From Collibacillus ludicampi (lineage in GTDB: Bacteria; Bacillota; Bacilli; Tumebacillales; BOQE01): a DNA stretch of 64,000 nucleotides. The position numbers and the translations under genes are program-made. The notes under the pieces are model-generated. The model did not search any database. It worked only from the letters and a program-made list of their open reading frames with translations, and was not told the DNA's origin. Position 1 is the stretch's first letter, and every line of letters begins with the position of its first letter. Below, piece after piece: positions 1 to 8,326 of this stretch. The DNA lies in NCBI RefSeq assembly GCF_023705585.1, contig NZ_BOQE01000001.1:3442710-3506709 (forward strand), given 5' to 3'.

Positions 1-292
1 TGCGTCGGCGCATCTCGCGCAGCAAAGCGCGAATGATCGGTTCATGTCCGGTATGCATGAGCGTTTCTACGATCGTTTGGGTCGTGAACGGCTCATGGAT
101 GCTCTTCACCACGTCTGGGTCGGAAGATAGTTCATCGATCCATTCATCGGTATAATAATCACCGAGACGTTTTTGATACACGCGCCGATACAAGTCTTTT
201 ACGCGAAACGGTAGATGAAGAATTTTCAAGTAGAAATCGAGTTGATAGAAAGCTTTTGCTACATCTTTATCTGGATCTGACGTATGTCCCAT
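1..292 (-). CDS. Hypothetical protein, partial (C-terminus beyond window edge)
   Basis: The reverse strand is open from an ATG at 292 down to base 1, giving 97 residues without a stop. A good ribosome binding site (AAAGAGGTG) lies about 8 bases before the ATG. The visible part is hydrophilic and rich in charged and aromatic residues (it begins MGHTSDPDKDVAKAFYQLDF), with no signal peptide or membrane segment. It is transcribed divergently from the ymfK-rodZ genes. I do not recognise the family, and the C-terminal part is missing from the window. The start is well supported; the function is unknown. Confidence 0.6.
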   Translation of the reverse strand, partial: MGHTSDPDKDVAKAFYQLDFYLKILHLPFRVKDLYRRVYQKRLGDYYTDEWIDELSSDPDVVKSIHEPFTTQTIVETLMHTGHEPIIRALLREMRRR

Positions 293-410
293 CAAACCAA
301 CACCTCTTTCATTCCCATTATGAGCACAGGAACGATTCTTGGCAAGGGGGGCGGATCATCGCCCATAGGTAGATTTTCGAACTAGTTTGCGAACCAACGA
401 TTTGATAATA

Positions 411-419
411 TGTTATACT
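411..419 (+). promoter_or_regulatory. Extended -10 promoter for ymfK-rodZ
   Basis: TGTTATACT is an extended -10 element (TGn followed by TATACT) 45 bases before the chosen ymfK start. No convincing -35 box sits at 16-18 bases upstream, as is common for extended -10 promoters. This is sequence-pattern evidence only. Confidence 0.45.
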
Positions 420-463
420 GTAGTGAATGGCTCGAAAACCGCTCAAAAGGAGTGGACGATAAG

Positions 464-1225
464 ATGGAAGATTGGTATCTCGAGTATTACATCTCAAAAG
501 ACCGGCCTGGGTTATTGGGGGATATCGCATCCCTTTTAGGTATGCTTTCGATTAATATCGTCACGGTAAGTGGCGTCGACGAGAAAAACCGCGGATTTCT
601 TATCCAAACGGACGATCGCCAAAAGATATCGGCGTTGCGCGGGATGTTGCGTCACGTTGAGAATATCACCGTGACCGCTTTACGCCAGCCCACTTTACTG
701 GATCGCTTGGCATTGCGGCACGGCAAACTCATTCGCCGTGAGACGGACAACATAAAAACATATAAATTCACAAGGGATGAAGTAGGGATTTTGGTTGATT
801 TTTTAGGGGAATTACTAAAAAAAGAAGGAAATCAAGTCATCGGTATCCGGGGAATGCCGCGTGTCGGGAAAACGGAATCGATCGTCGCGGCGAGCGTATA
901 TGCGAATAAGCGGTGGACATTTATATCTTCCACTCTTCTCCGGCAAACCGTACGCACGCAATTGGCGGAAGACGAGTTCGCTTGCGAAAACATGGTGTAT
1001 ATCTTTGATGGCATCGTTTCCACTTTGCGTGCAAATGAACAGCATCGCCGTCTGGTACGTGAAATCATGCGTATGGAAGCGCCGAAAGTCATCGAACATC
1101 CGGATATCTTTGTGCGCGAGACGGAATTCACGTGGGATGATTTTGACAGGATCATTGAATTGAGAAATACGATGGACGAAGAAATCACTTATCAGATGGT
1201 AGATCAGGGCTTTGATATGAGTTGA
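464..1225 (+). CDS. ymfK: DUF3388 family protein (YmfK-like)
   Basis: This 253-residue cytosolic protein has an ACT-like N-terminus (about residues 1-75, beginning MEDWYLEYYISKDRPGLLGD), the pattern of a small regulatory ligand-binding fold. A central segment contains a P-loop-like GMPRVGKT. The start at 464 is chosen because AAAAGGAG lies 8-9 bases upstream; the in-frame ATG at 410 overlaps the promoter and has no ribosome binding site. In Bacillus the homologue sits directly before ymfM (rodZ) and pgsA, as here. The family has no established biochemical role. Recognition rests on both sequence and gene order. Confidence 0.8.
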   Translation: MEDWYLEYYISKDRPGLLGDIASLLGMLSINIVTVSGVDEKNRGFLIQTDDRQKISALRGMLRHVENITVTALRQPTLLDRLALRHGKLIRRETDNIKTYKFTRDEVGILVDFLGELLKKEGNQVIGIRGMPRVGKTESIVAASVYANKRWTFISSTLLRQTVRTQLAEDEFACENMVYIFDGIVSTLRANEQHRRLVREIMRMEAPKVIEHPDIFVRETEFTWDDFDRIIELRNTMDEEITYQMVDQGFDMS

Positions 1226-1254
1226 TGAAAACCTGACTCCAGGGAGGTATGGAC

Positions 1255-2073
1255 GTGCAGGAGATAGGAGAGATTTTGAAAGCAAAACGGGAAGAAAAAG
1301 GATTGTCACTCGCGGATATAGAACAGGCAACGAAGATCCGCACCCGCTATCTGGAAGCGATTGAAGAGGGGGATCTTTCCGCGATTCCGGGGATGGTATA
1401 CGCCAGAGGGTTTATCAAGAGCTATGCCGAATTCCTCGGACTGGACGGACAAGCCCTCTTGGAACAATACCGAACAGATTCTCATGAGGAAGTTTCCAGG
1501 GAAAAACAGGAGATTGAGCCTGCGAAGACTGTGACGAATACTCCCCCTGGTCTAAAGAAGAGCAATCTTTGGACCCAGTTAGCTATGGGAATTGGTGTTG
1601 TGGGCATCATGATGATCGTCTACATGGCTGTGGTTCATCATTCGAGCGCAAAACCATCTCCTTCACAGCCTCAAGAAGCAACAACACAGCAAAAAGAAGA
1701 GAAGGGAGAGTCTGCATCACCGTCAGAATCAGCCCCCAAGACGGATGCGGAGAAAACGAAAACGGAAGAAAAACAAACACCTTTAGAACCGGTTTCAAAA
1801 TCGAGTGGCAATTCGTTTTATAAAGTGAAAGGCGAGAATATTACCGTTCAGGTTACGGCACCGAGAGGGGCTAACTGGATGCAGGTGGTTGCGGATGGGA
1901 AAATCATCGCGAGCGAGACTTTGCAGAAAGGGGACTCGCGTACGTACAGCGCCGGTTCGCAACTTGATTTGATTACAGGAAACTCGCCGGCAATCGACGT
2001 GACAGTCAACGGACAACCGGTGGCTTTGGAACAAGTGTTAGGTCGTTACGAGTTTCATTTTCGCGCAGAATGA
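1255..2073 (+). CDS. rodZ: RodZ-type cell-shape protein (helix-turn-helix plus DUF4115)
   Basis: RodZ links the MreB cytoskeleton to the membrane in the rod-elongation machinery. The cytoplasmic N-terminus (about residues 3-70) is an Xre-like helix-turn-helix with the family signature [21 protein letters not shown] Lys/Glu/Pro linker follows, then one membrane segment (about 107-129, [20 protein letters not shown]), a low-complexity Ser/Lys/Glu stretch and an extracytoplasmic beta domain (DUF4115). A GTG start at 1255 is preferred because GGGAGGT at 1242-1248 would abut the ATG at 1249 with no spacer; the two starts differ by two residues. It lies 23-29 bases after ymfK, so the two are probably co-transcribed. 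Called YmfM in Bacillus. Confidence 0.85.
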   Translation: MQEIGEILKAKREEKGLSLADIEQATKIRTRYLEAIEEGDLSAIPGMVYARGFIKSYAEFLGLDGQALLEQYRTDSHEEVSREKQEIEPAKTVTNTPPGLKKSNLWTQLAMGIGVVGIMMIVYMAVVHHSSAKPSPSQPQEATTQQKEEKGESASPSESAPKTDAEKTKTEEKQTPLEPVSKSSGNSFYKVKGENITVQVTAPRGANWMQVVADGKIIASETLQKGDSRTYSAGSQLDLITGNSPAIDVTVNGQPVALEQVLGRYEFHFRAE

Positions 2074-2098
2074 TCATTGTTTAAGCGAATCTCCCCTG

Positions 2099-2107
2099 TG
2101 CTATAAT
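2099..2107 (+). promoter_or_regulatory. Promoter for yajQ (extended -10)
   Basis: TGCTATAAT is a perfect -10 hexamer with an extended TG motif, 37 bases before the yajQ start. A weak TTGTTT lies 19 bases further upstream. The gene therefore has its own promoter after rodZ. Confidence 0.6.
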
Positions 2108-2143
2108 GTGGTAGAGGATGAAACATGTAGAGGGGTTGAGCTT

Positions 2144-2638
2144 ATGGCAGCTAAAGAGTCTTCTTTCGATATTGTCTCAAAAGTGGATATGCAGGAAGTC
2201 GATAACGCGGTTCATCAGGCACAGAAAGAAATCGAGAACCGTTTCGATTTCAAAGGAAGCAAGAGTTCGATCGAGCGTTCAAACGAAGAAATCATCCTGG
2301 TCGGTGATGATGAGTATAAATTGAATGCGGTGACAGATATCCTGCAAACGAAGCTTGTGAAGCGAGGGGTTTCACTGAAGGCTCTCGAATACGGGAAGAT
2401 TGAACCGGCAGCAGGGGGAACAGTTCGCCAAACGATTAAAATCAAGCAAGGGATCTCTCAGGAGCATGCGAAAACGATCGTGAAGCTTGTCAAAGATTCG
2501 AAGCTCAAGGTACAAGCATCCGTCCAGGGTGATCAGGTGCGCGTTTCCGGAAAAAGTAAAGACGAATTGCAAGCAGTGATTCGCATGCTCCGAGAAGCCG
2601 ATTTACCGATCGAATTGCAGTTTGTCAATTATCGTTAA
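2144..2638 (+). CDS. yajQ: YajQ family nucleotide-binding protein (DUF520)
   Basis: This 164-residue protein belongs to the YajQ/DUF520 family of small cytosolic proteins with two ferredoxin-like halves, which bind nucleotides (c-di-GMP in the Xanthomonas homologue). Hallmarks are the N-terminal [20 protein letters not shown], the NRFDFKGS motif, and a C-terminal end in [11 protein letters not shown] typical of full-length members. The ATG at 2144 has AGAGGGG about 9 bases upstream; the in-frame ATG at 2108 overlaps the -10 box and is rejected. The family assignment is secure; the physiological role in Firmicutes is not established. Confidence 0.92.
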   Translation: MAAKESSFDIVSKVDMQEVDNAVHQAQKEIENRFDFKGSKSSIERSNEEIILVGDDEYKLNAVTDILQTKLVKRGVSLKALEYGKIEPAAGGTVRQTIKIKQGISQEHAKTIVKLVKDSKLKVQASVQGDQVRVSGKSKDELQAVIRMLREADLPIELQFVNYR

Positions 2639-2643
2639 GTGAA

Positions 2644-2755
2644 AACCCCGTTGATGAGCGTGTTTAAAAGGCTGTTTTCACAGTTCGAATGTGCATGATT
2701 GAAGCACTTCGAATAAAGCCTCTTTAAACAACCTCGAGAACGGGGTTGAAATATT
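2644..2755 (+). terminator. Large three-tier stem-loop after yajQ
   Basis: Three nested inverted repeats lie in about 104 bases. AACCCCGTT (2644-2652) pairs perfectly with AACGGGGTT (2739-2747). TGTTTAAA plus AGGC (2661-2672) pairs with GCCT and TTTAAACA (2718-2730). TTCGAA and GTGC (2684-2694) pair with GCAC and TTCGAA (2704-2713). The structure ends in an A/T-rich GAAATATTTTT. It could act as the yajQ terminator but is far longer and more ordered than a normal one. Confidence 0.6.
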
Positions 2756-2756
2756 T

Positions 2757-2785
2757 TTGACTCCTTATATACTTTCGTATATACT
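2757..2785 (+). promoter_or_regulatory. Sigma-A promoter for the rimO leader
   Basis: TTGACT (2757-2762), a 17-base spacer, and TATACT (2780-2785). Transcription would begin near 2792, leaving an untranslated leader of about 160 bases before rimO. Confidence 0.65.
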
Positions 2786-2875
2786 GTGGAAAGAATGTGC
2801 CTGTATTCCGTTTTTTCATCGAAGAAAGCATCAGTTAGGGTAACCTTGAACCACAATTGACGCTTTCCTGATGAC

Positions 2876-2936
2876 AAAAAAGGCTTCCACTCTGATCCCC
2901 TTTTTCGTTGAAGCTTAGATTCAAGCCTTTTTTATG
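2876..2936 (+). terminator. Leader terminator upstream of rimO (possible attenuator)
   Basis: AAAAAAGGCTT (2876-2886) pairs perfectly with AAGCCTTTTTT (2923-2933) and ends in a T run. It lies between the promoter at 2757-2785 and the rimO ribosome binding site at about 2942. Alternative shorter pairings inside the loop (GCTTC with GAAGC) compete with the terminator stem. The leader 2792-2875 matches no riboswitch class I know. The whole stretch 2639-2950 carries no credible ORF. Confidence 0.6.
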
Positions 2937-2950
2937 TCTGGAGGATCGCC

Positions 2951-4279
2951 ATGAGTCAAAAACTAGCCATAGTGACACTCGGTTGTGAAAAAAATCTCGT
3001 AGATTCTGAAGTGATGATGGGACTCGCCTCGGATAAGGGGTATGAAGTCATTGATAATCCGGAAGAGGCGGACGTCATTGTTGTCAATACATGTGGATTC
3101 ATTGATGCTGCAAAAGCCGAATCGGTCGAAACGATTCTGAGTATGGCTCAATTGAAAGAGAAGGGAAAAGCGAAGGCCGTCCTCGTTGCCGGCTGCATGG
3201 CGCAGCGTTTTCAAGATGAGTTGATCACGGAGATTCCTGAAATTGACGGGCTTGTAGGCACAGGGGAGTATCACCGGATTGATGAAGTGGTTCAATCGGC
3301 ACTCGCTGGCCAAAAACCTCGCTTTGTAAACAATCCCGTCTATATTTATGATGAATGGACTCCTCGCAAGCATGCGGGAGGCGCATCCGCCTATATCAAG
3401 ATCGCGGAGGGTTGTGACCATTCCTGTACATTCTGTATTATTCCTAAAATGAGAGGAAAATTCCGTTCGCGCCCGATCGAATCGATCGTGGCTGAAGCGG
3501 AAATGCTTGCGGCGCAAGGCGTCAAAGAGATCATGTTGATCGCGCAAGATTCCACACAGTATGGTCTTGATATATATGGTAAGCGGCGACTCCCTCAATT
3601 ATTGGAGGCGCTTAATGAGGTGGAAGGCATCGAATGGATTCGTTTGCACTATGCATACCCTGGATTTTTCACCGACGAATTGATCGATGCTTTCGCGCGT
3701 CTTCCCAAAGTGGCGAAATATATCGATATGCCTTTGCAGCATTCGGAAGACCATATTTTAAAAGCGATGCAACGTCCCGGGCACCAAGCACAGATTCGGA
3801 AACTCGTCGATAAGATCCGTGCGCGTATTCCCCAGATTTCTCTGCGTACTTCCATCATCGTCGGTTTTCCAGGTGAAACCGAGCAGGATTTCGAAAACTT
3901 GTGTGCGTTTGTTCGAGAGATAAAATTTGATCATCTAGGCGTGTTCACCTATTCCCCGGAAGAAGGAACTCCCTCTGCTTCGATGGATGGTCAGGTTCCG
4001 GAAGATGTCAAAGAGCGTCGTGCGAATATACTAATGGAGATCGGTCGCGAAATCGCGATGGAGAGAAATGCCCGTCTTGTCGGCCAAACACTGCGCGTTT
4101 TGATTGAACGACGAGATGAGGAAGATCCGGATATCTGGATTGGCAGAACAGAGTATGATGCCAAAGAGATCGACGGCGTGGTTTATGTCAGCAATCTGAA
4201 AGATACGAAACCGGGTGACATGGTTCCGGTTCGCATCACTCACGCTTATGATTTCGACCTCGCGGGGGAGGGTGTCTAA
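2951..4279 (+). CDS. rimO: Ribosomal protein S12 methylthiotransferase RimO
   Basis: RimO is a radical-SAM enzyme that adds a methylthio group to a conserved aspartate of ribosomal protein S12, using two [4Fe-4S] clusters. The 442-residue protein has the N-terminal UPF0004 domain starting with VTLGCEKNLVDSEV, whose Cys pairs with later cysteines in NTCGF and VAGCMAQR. The radical-SAM motif CDHSCTFC is at about residues 156-163, and a C-terminal TRAM domain follows. The NLVDSE signature separates RimO from MiaB, which is also present in this window (33969-35501). The start has GGAGG 8 bases upstream. It is followed two bases later by pgsA. Confidence 0.93.
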   Translation: MSQKLAIVTLGCEKNLVDSEVMMGLASDKGYEVIDNPEEADVIVVNTCGFIDAAKAESVETILSMAQLKEKGKAKAVLVAGCMAQRFQDELITEIPEIDGLVGTGEYHRIDEVVQSALAGQKPRFVNNPVYIYDEWTPRKHAGGASAYIKIAEGCDHSCTFCIIPKMRGKFRSRPIESIVAEAEMLAAQGVKEIMLIAQDSTQYGLDIYGKRRLPQLLEALNEVEGIEWIRLHYAYPGFFTDELIDAFARLPKVAKYIDMPLQHSEDHILKAMQRPGHQAQIRKLVDKIRARIPQISLRTSIIVGFPGETEQDFENLCAFVREIKFDHLGVFTYSPEEGTPSASMDGQVPEDVKERRANILMEIGREIAMERNARLVGQTLRVLIERRDEEDPDIWIGRTEYDAKEIDGVVYVSNLKDTKPGDMVPVRITHAYDFDLAGEGV

Positions 4280-4280
4280 G

Positions 4281-4862
4281 TTGAATCTGGCTAACCGCAT
4301 CACGCTGGCCAGAATCTTTTTGGTTCCGGTGGTAATGCTCTTCTTGCTTGTGCGCTACAATTTGGGTACGCTATCGATCGGGGGGCAGACGACGACGGTT
4401 AGCGAGTTGATTGCCGCCTTAATTTTCACGATTGCGGCTGTTACAGACGGTTTAGACGGATATATTGCGCGAAAACGCAAGATGGTGACGAACTTCGGTA
4501 AATTTCTCGATCCGCTTGCGGATAAACTCCTCGTTTCCGCAGTTTTGATCTCACTGGTTGAATTGCAACGCTTGTCAGCATGGGTTGCGATCGTCATCAT
4601 CTCGCGTGAATTTGCTGTGACGGGTCTCCGACTTGTTGCGGTCGCCGAAGGGTTAGTGATCGCTGCCAGTAAACTCGGAAAAATGAAGACCGTTTTTCAA
4701 GTGATCGGTGTCATCGCATTGATGCTTAATAATTTTCCCTTTTCCTATATCGGATTTCCGTTTGATCAGATCATGATCTATATTGCGGTAGCTGTCACGA
4801 TTATTTCAGGGATTGATTATTTTATCAAGAATAAACATGTGATCGCTGAAGGTGAAATGTAG
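4281..4862 (+). CDS. pgsA: CDP-diacylglycerol-glycerol-3-phosphate phosphatidyltransferase
   Basis: PgsA makes phosphatidylglycerophosphate, the committed step to phosphatidylglycerol and cardiolipin, in the cytoplasmic membrane. The 193-residue protein shows the CDP-alcohol phosphotransferase motif DG-x2-AR-x8-G-x3-D-x3-D within DGLDGYIARKRK and FGKFLDPLADK, plus about five to six hydrophobic segments. The likely start is TTG at 4281, one base after the rimO stop, with GGGGGAGGG 9 bases upstream; an upstream in-frame ATG would overlap rimO by 65 bases. The gene order rodZ ... pgsA-cinA-recA matches Bacillus. Confidence 0.92.
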   Translation: MNLANRITLARIFLVPVVMLFLLVRYNLGTLSIGGQTTTVSELIAALIFTIAAVTDGLDGYIARKRKMVTNFGKFLDPLADKLLVSAVLISLVELQRLSAWVAIVIISREFAVTGLRLVAVAEGLVIAASKLGKMKTVFQVIGVIALMLNNFPFSYIGFPFDQIMIYIAVAVTIISGIDYFIKNKHVIAEGEM

Positions 4863-4942
4863 CCATCCAGGGAAGGTAGAGCCTTGGCCTATCTTCCTTT
4901 CTTCGTTCGTATCCGATGCGTTTGAGGGGAGAGTGATGGAGA

Positions 4943-6187
4943 ATGAAAGCCGAGATTATTGCAGTGGGAACGGAATTGCTAATGGGACAAATCGCCAATA
5001 CGAACGCACAATACATATCTGCCCGTTTGCCGCTAGAGGGCATCGGTGTTTATTATCACCAAGTGATTGGTGACAATCGAGCTCGGTTACGAGAAGCGTT
5101 GCAGCTCGCAAGTTCGAGATCAAGCTTGGTGATCTTGACGGGCGGGCTTGGACCGACGGAAGATGATCTCACGCGCGAAGCAGTCGCCGATTTTTTAGGC
5201 AAACCTCTCATCCTGGATCCGGAAGTTTTAGCGGAGTTAGAAGCTTTTTTTACGCAGCGCGGACGAACGATGAGCGAGAACAACCGGAAGCAGGCCATGG
5301 TGATTGAAGGAGCGATGATCCTGAAAAATCCCAGAGGTACAGCGCCTGGTATGTATATCGAACAAAATGGGACACACTTTTTCTTGCTTCCTGGTCCTCC
5401 TACGGAGATGAGACCGATGTACGAGGAACAAGTCGTACCGTTGATTCGTTCGCTTCACGGGCAGAAGAAGACGATACGCTCCCGCATCTTGCGAATGGCC
5501 GGGATCGGCGAATCGATGATGGAAATGAAGATCGCCGATTTGATACGTAAGCAGAGCAATCCTACGATCGCTCCATACGCGTCGGAGGGTGAGGTTTCCT
5601 TGCGCATAACGGCTCAGGCAGAGACGGAAGATCAGGCATATCGTCTCATCGCTCCTGTCGAGCAAGAATTGCGCAATCGATTAGGTACATACATATACGG
5701 TATAGACGATGAAACGCTTCCCGTCGCGGTTGGCAAGCTTTTGCGCGAACGCAAGGAAACAGTTAGCGTCGCCGAAAGTTGTACGGGCGGCCTTTTAGGA
5801 GCGGCGATCACCGATATCCCGGGCAGTTCCGATTATTTCACGGCCGGCTATCTCACATACAGCAATCGCGCAAAAAGAGAAATTTTGTATGTTTCTGAGG
5901 ACATACTGAACAATTACGGTGCAGTTTCAAGCGAATGTGCGAAAGCGATGGCAGAAGGATGCCGGAAAAGAAGCCAAAGTGATTGGGCGATCGCGATTAC
6001 GGGAATTGCCGGACCAGGTGGTGGGACTCCGGAGAAGCCTGTGGGGCTCGTCTACATTGCCGTGAGTCATAAAAATGAGACGGTCGTGCATGAGCATCAT
6101 TTTCGGGGAGATCGTGCACAAATTCGCATGCGTTCCGTCAAGGCTGCTCTTCATGCCATTCTTCAATGTATGAAAACAGAAAGGTGA
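4943..6187 (+). CDS. cinA: Competence/damage-inducible protein CinA
   Basis: The 414-residue protein has the two standard parts: an N-terminal molybdopterin-binding-like (MoCF/COG1058) domain (about 1-170, with GTELLMGQIANTNA and TGGLGPTEDD) and a C-terminal CinA/PncC amidohydrolase domain (about 255-410, with VAESCTGGLLGAAITDIPGS and GIAGPGGGTPEKPVG). The family includes NMN amidases and ADP-ribose-type pyrophosphatases in pyridine-nucleotide recycling. In Bacillus cinA lies directly before recA; here a helicase gene and a repeat element separate them. The ATG at 4943 is preceded by GGGGAGAG. Confidence 0.92.
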   Translation: MKAEIIAVGTELLMGQIANTNAQYISARLPLEGIGVYYHQVIGDNRARLREALQLASSRSSLVILTGGLGPTEDDLTREAVADFLGKPLILDPEVLAELEAFFTQRGRTMSENNRKQAMVIEGAMILKNPRGTAPGMYIEQNGTHFFLLPGPPTEMRPMYEEQVVPLIRSLHGQKKTIRSRILRMAGIGESMMEMKIADLIRKQSNPTIAPYASEGEVSLRITAQAETEDQAYRLIAPVEQELRNRLGTYIYGIDDETLPVAVGKLLRERKETVSVAESCTGGLLGAAITDIPGSSDYFTAGYLTYSNRAKREILYVSEDILNNYGAVSSECAKAMAEGCRKRSQSDWAIAITGIAGPGGGTPEKPVGLVYIAVSHKNETVVHEHHFRGDRAQIRMRSVKAALHAILQCMKTER

Positions 6188-6188
6188 T

Positions 6189-7784
6189 ATGATGACAACG
6201 TTTTTAGATCTGAATTTGAATAAAAAAGTACAACAAGCGATCAGTGACATGGGGTTTGAGGAACCGTCCCCTATACAGGCACAATGCATTCCCTTGATTT
6301 TAGAGGGTCTCGATGTGATCGGGCAGGCGCAAACGGGGACGGGTAAAACAGCCGCATTCGGTGTTCCTTTGATCGAGATGGCGACCAATGCGAGACATGT
6401 CCAATCGCTGGTGTTAACACCCACGCGTGAACTCGCCATCCAAGTGGCGGGGGAATTGCGGAAGATCGCGCGCTATAAGCGAGTGCGCACACTCCCGATC
6501 TACGGCGGGCAGTCGATTGGGCATCAGATCAAAGCGCTGCAACAAGGAATACAAATCGTGATCGGTACTCCGGGGCGTGTGCTCGACCATCTTCGCCGCG
6601 GTACGTTAAAGTTGGATAAGCTGCGCACGGTTGTTCTCGATGAAGCGGACGAAATGTTGGATATGGGATTTATCGATGATATCGAAACGATCTTAAAAGA
6701 AACCCCCGCTGATCGTCAAACCCTGTTGTTCTCTGCGACGATGCCGCCGGAAGTCAAACGGCTGTCTAACAAATATATGAGTAACCCGAAAAATGTGACG
6801 ATTAATCGCGGAGAAGTGACCGTACCGTTAATCGATCAAGTGTACTATAAGGTACTGGAACGAAACAAATTAGAGAGTTTGTGCCGTATCATCGATTCGG
6901 AGGATGTGCCTTTGGGGATCATTTTTTGCCGGACGAAGCGAGGCGTTGATGAGTTGACGGAAGCTTTGATCTCCCGCGGGTATATGGCGGACGGCTTGCA
7001 CGGGGATATGTCACAAGCGCAGCGGGATCGCGTCATGAAGAAGTTTCGCAATGGCGAGATCGAGATGCTTGTAGCTACCGATGTGGCGGCGCGCGGCATC
7101 GATGTGGAGAATGTCACGCACGTGATCAACTATGACATACCGCAAGATCCCGAATCGTACGTCCACCGCATCGGACGCACGGGGAGAGCGGGTAAACACG
7201 GTTTGGCGCTCACGCTTGTGACACCGCGTGAATTTAAACTGTTGAAAATGATTGAAAAAGAAACAAAAGCAAAGATCGTTCCGCGGGAAGTTCCTTCACT
7301 TGCGGATGTTGCGGAACGCCAAGCGGAAATGTGGCGCGAGCGTTTGCGTACCGCTGTGCAAGAGGGTGGAGTATCCCATTATCGTGCTGTTCTTGGCAAC
7401 CTTGTGGATGAATTCGATCCGATCGACCTCGCGGCGGCAGCGCTCAAATTGGCCAGTTCCGATGAGCTTTCCCGTGAGGCTGAAGACAATTATGATTTCG
7501 GTGAAACGGGAGGAGCTCCGGGAATGGTGCGTTTCTTCCTGAATATCGGCCGAAGCGCGAAGATCGGTCCTTCCGATTTAATCCGCGCGATCTCGGAAGA
7601 AGCTGGAGTTCCAGGACAAGCTATCGGCAAGATCGACATTTTTGACAAGTTTACGTTCCTGGAAGTGGAACAGGAATCGGCTCCGTTCGTGTATGAAGCA
7701 TTGCGTCAATCGCGGATCAACGGAACACGCGTCAACCTAGAGCCGGCTCGGCCGCGTGAACGCACGGTGAGCGGACGCCGTTAG
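6189..7784 (+). CDS. DEAD-box RNA helicase with C-terminal DbpA RNA-binding domain
   Basis: This is an ATP-dependent RNA helicase of 531 residues. It has the Q-motif, motif I AQTGTGKT, DEAD (VLDEADEML), SAT, and the C-terminal motifs ARGID and HRIGRTGRAG. The last ~80 residues (FFLNIGRSAKIGPSDLIRAI onward) form a DbpA-type RRM-like domain, which in DbpA/YxiN relatives recognises 23S rRNA hairpin 92. A role in ribosome assembly or cold-stress RNA remodelling is inferred. Two adjacent ATGs (6189, 6192) are possible; spacing from AAAGG favours the second. It follows cinA by one base, suggesting one operon. Confidence 0.92.
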   Translation: MMTTFLDLNLNKKVQQAISDMGFEEPSPIQAQCIPLILEGLDVIGQAQTGTGKTAAFGVPLIEMATNARHVQSLVLTPTRELAIQVAGELRKIARYKRVRTLPIYGGQSIGHQIKALQQGIQIVIGTPGRVLDHLRRGTLKLDKLRTVVLDEADEMLDMGFIDDIETILKETPADRQTLLFSATMPPEVKRLSNKYMSNPKNVTINRGEVTVPLIDQVYYKVLERNKLESLCRIIDSEDVPLGIIFCRTKRGVDELTEALISRGYMADGLHGDMSQAQRDRVMKKFRNGEIEMLVATDVAARGIDVENVTHVINYDIPQDPESYVHRIGRTGRAGKHGLALTLVTPREFKLLKMIEKETKAKIVPREVPSLADVAERQAEMWRERLRTAVQEGGVSHYRAVLGNLVDEFDPIDLAAAALKLASSDELSREAEDNYDFGETGGAPGMVRFFLNIGRSAKIGPSDLIRAISEEAGVPGQAIGKIDIFDKFTFLEVEQESAPFVYEALRQSRINGTRVNLEPARPRERTVSGRR

Positions 7785-7832
7785 TCTCTTCCGTACAGCC
7801 CAAGTCGCGTGCGCGTTTCAACGGCGGGGCGG

Positions 7833-7868
7833 AAATTGCCTTCGATGATTCGAGGGCAATTTTTATTT
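7833..7868 (+). terminator. Intrinsic terminator after the helicase gene
   Basis: AAATTGCC-TTCG pairs with CGA-GGGCAATTT around a short loop and runs into TTTTTATTT. It ends the rimO-to-helicase transcription unit. Confidence 0.75.
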
Positions 7869-7886
7869 ATGCCTCCATGCTGTATG

Positions 7887-8190
7887 GGCGGCGTCATTAG
7901 ATCATGAAAAGTGTCTTCGAGCGGGCGTAATGCTTTGCGTGGGTCAGCGACTTTGGAGGTCGTCTCGCTACCTTTTGGACGATATGGGGGTATATGCATT
8001 GCGCGTAATTGCGACTTTGAAGGTCGTCTCGCAACATTTGATTATGATTCCATGCGAGACGACCTTCACGGAGCATGAGCGCAATGCATATACCCTCTGA
8101 GACGACCTCCTCGGAGCCTGAACGCCAAGCATATGCCCGCTACGACGACCTTCATTGAACCCAAGCGCAAAGCGATACATCCACCCAAGC
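7887..8190 (+). repeat. Nested palindromic repeat, copy R1
   Basis: First of eight related elements in the window. Arms 7988-8004 and 8079-8095 are perfect 17-base complements. Inside them 8019-8033 (GAAGGTCGTCTCGCA) pairs perfectly with 8053-8067. Outside, an imperfect module (GGAGGTCGTCTCGC near 7956) faces related sequence at about 8101-8140, and the element ends in the shared CGATACATCCACCCAAGC. It fills most of the gap between the helicase and recA. No ORF in it is credible. Confidence 0.85.
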
Positions 8191-8210
8191 CTTATTACCC
8201 CTACCAATTA

Positions 8211-8250
8211 CGAACAAACGTTTGCATTCTGGCGTAGAATCGATTAAAAT
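8211..8250 (+). promoter_or_regulatory. recA promoter with LexA (SOS) box
   Basis: CGAACAAACGTTTG at 8211-8224 matches the Gram-positive LexA/DinR consensus CGAACRNRYGTTYG at every position. TTGCAT (8222-8227), a 17-base spacer and TAAAAT (8245-8250) form the promoter, so bound LexA would cover the -35 region. This supports damage-inducible control of recA-recX. Confidence 0.88.
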
Positions 8251-8326
8251 AATAGCAGCAGGAATGATTGTCGCTGATCGCGAATTATAAGAATGGAAAT
8301 GAGTTCATAAGAAGGGGTTGTATAGT

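Noticed and set aside
7887..8190. Repeat elements as a CRISPR array
   Set aside because: There are no short direct repeats with uniform unique spacers. The structure is nested inverted arms, and no cas genes are present in the window.
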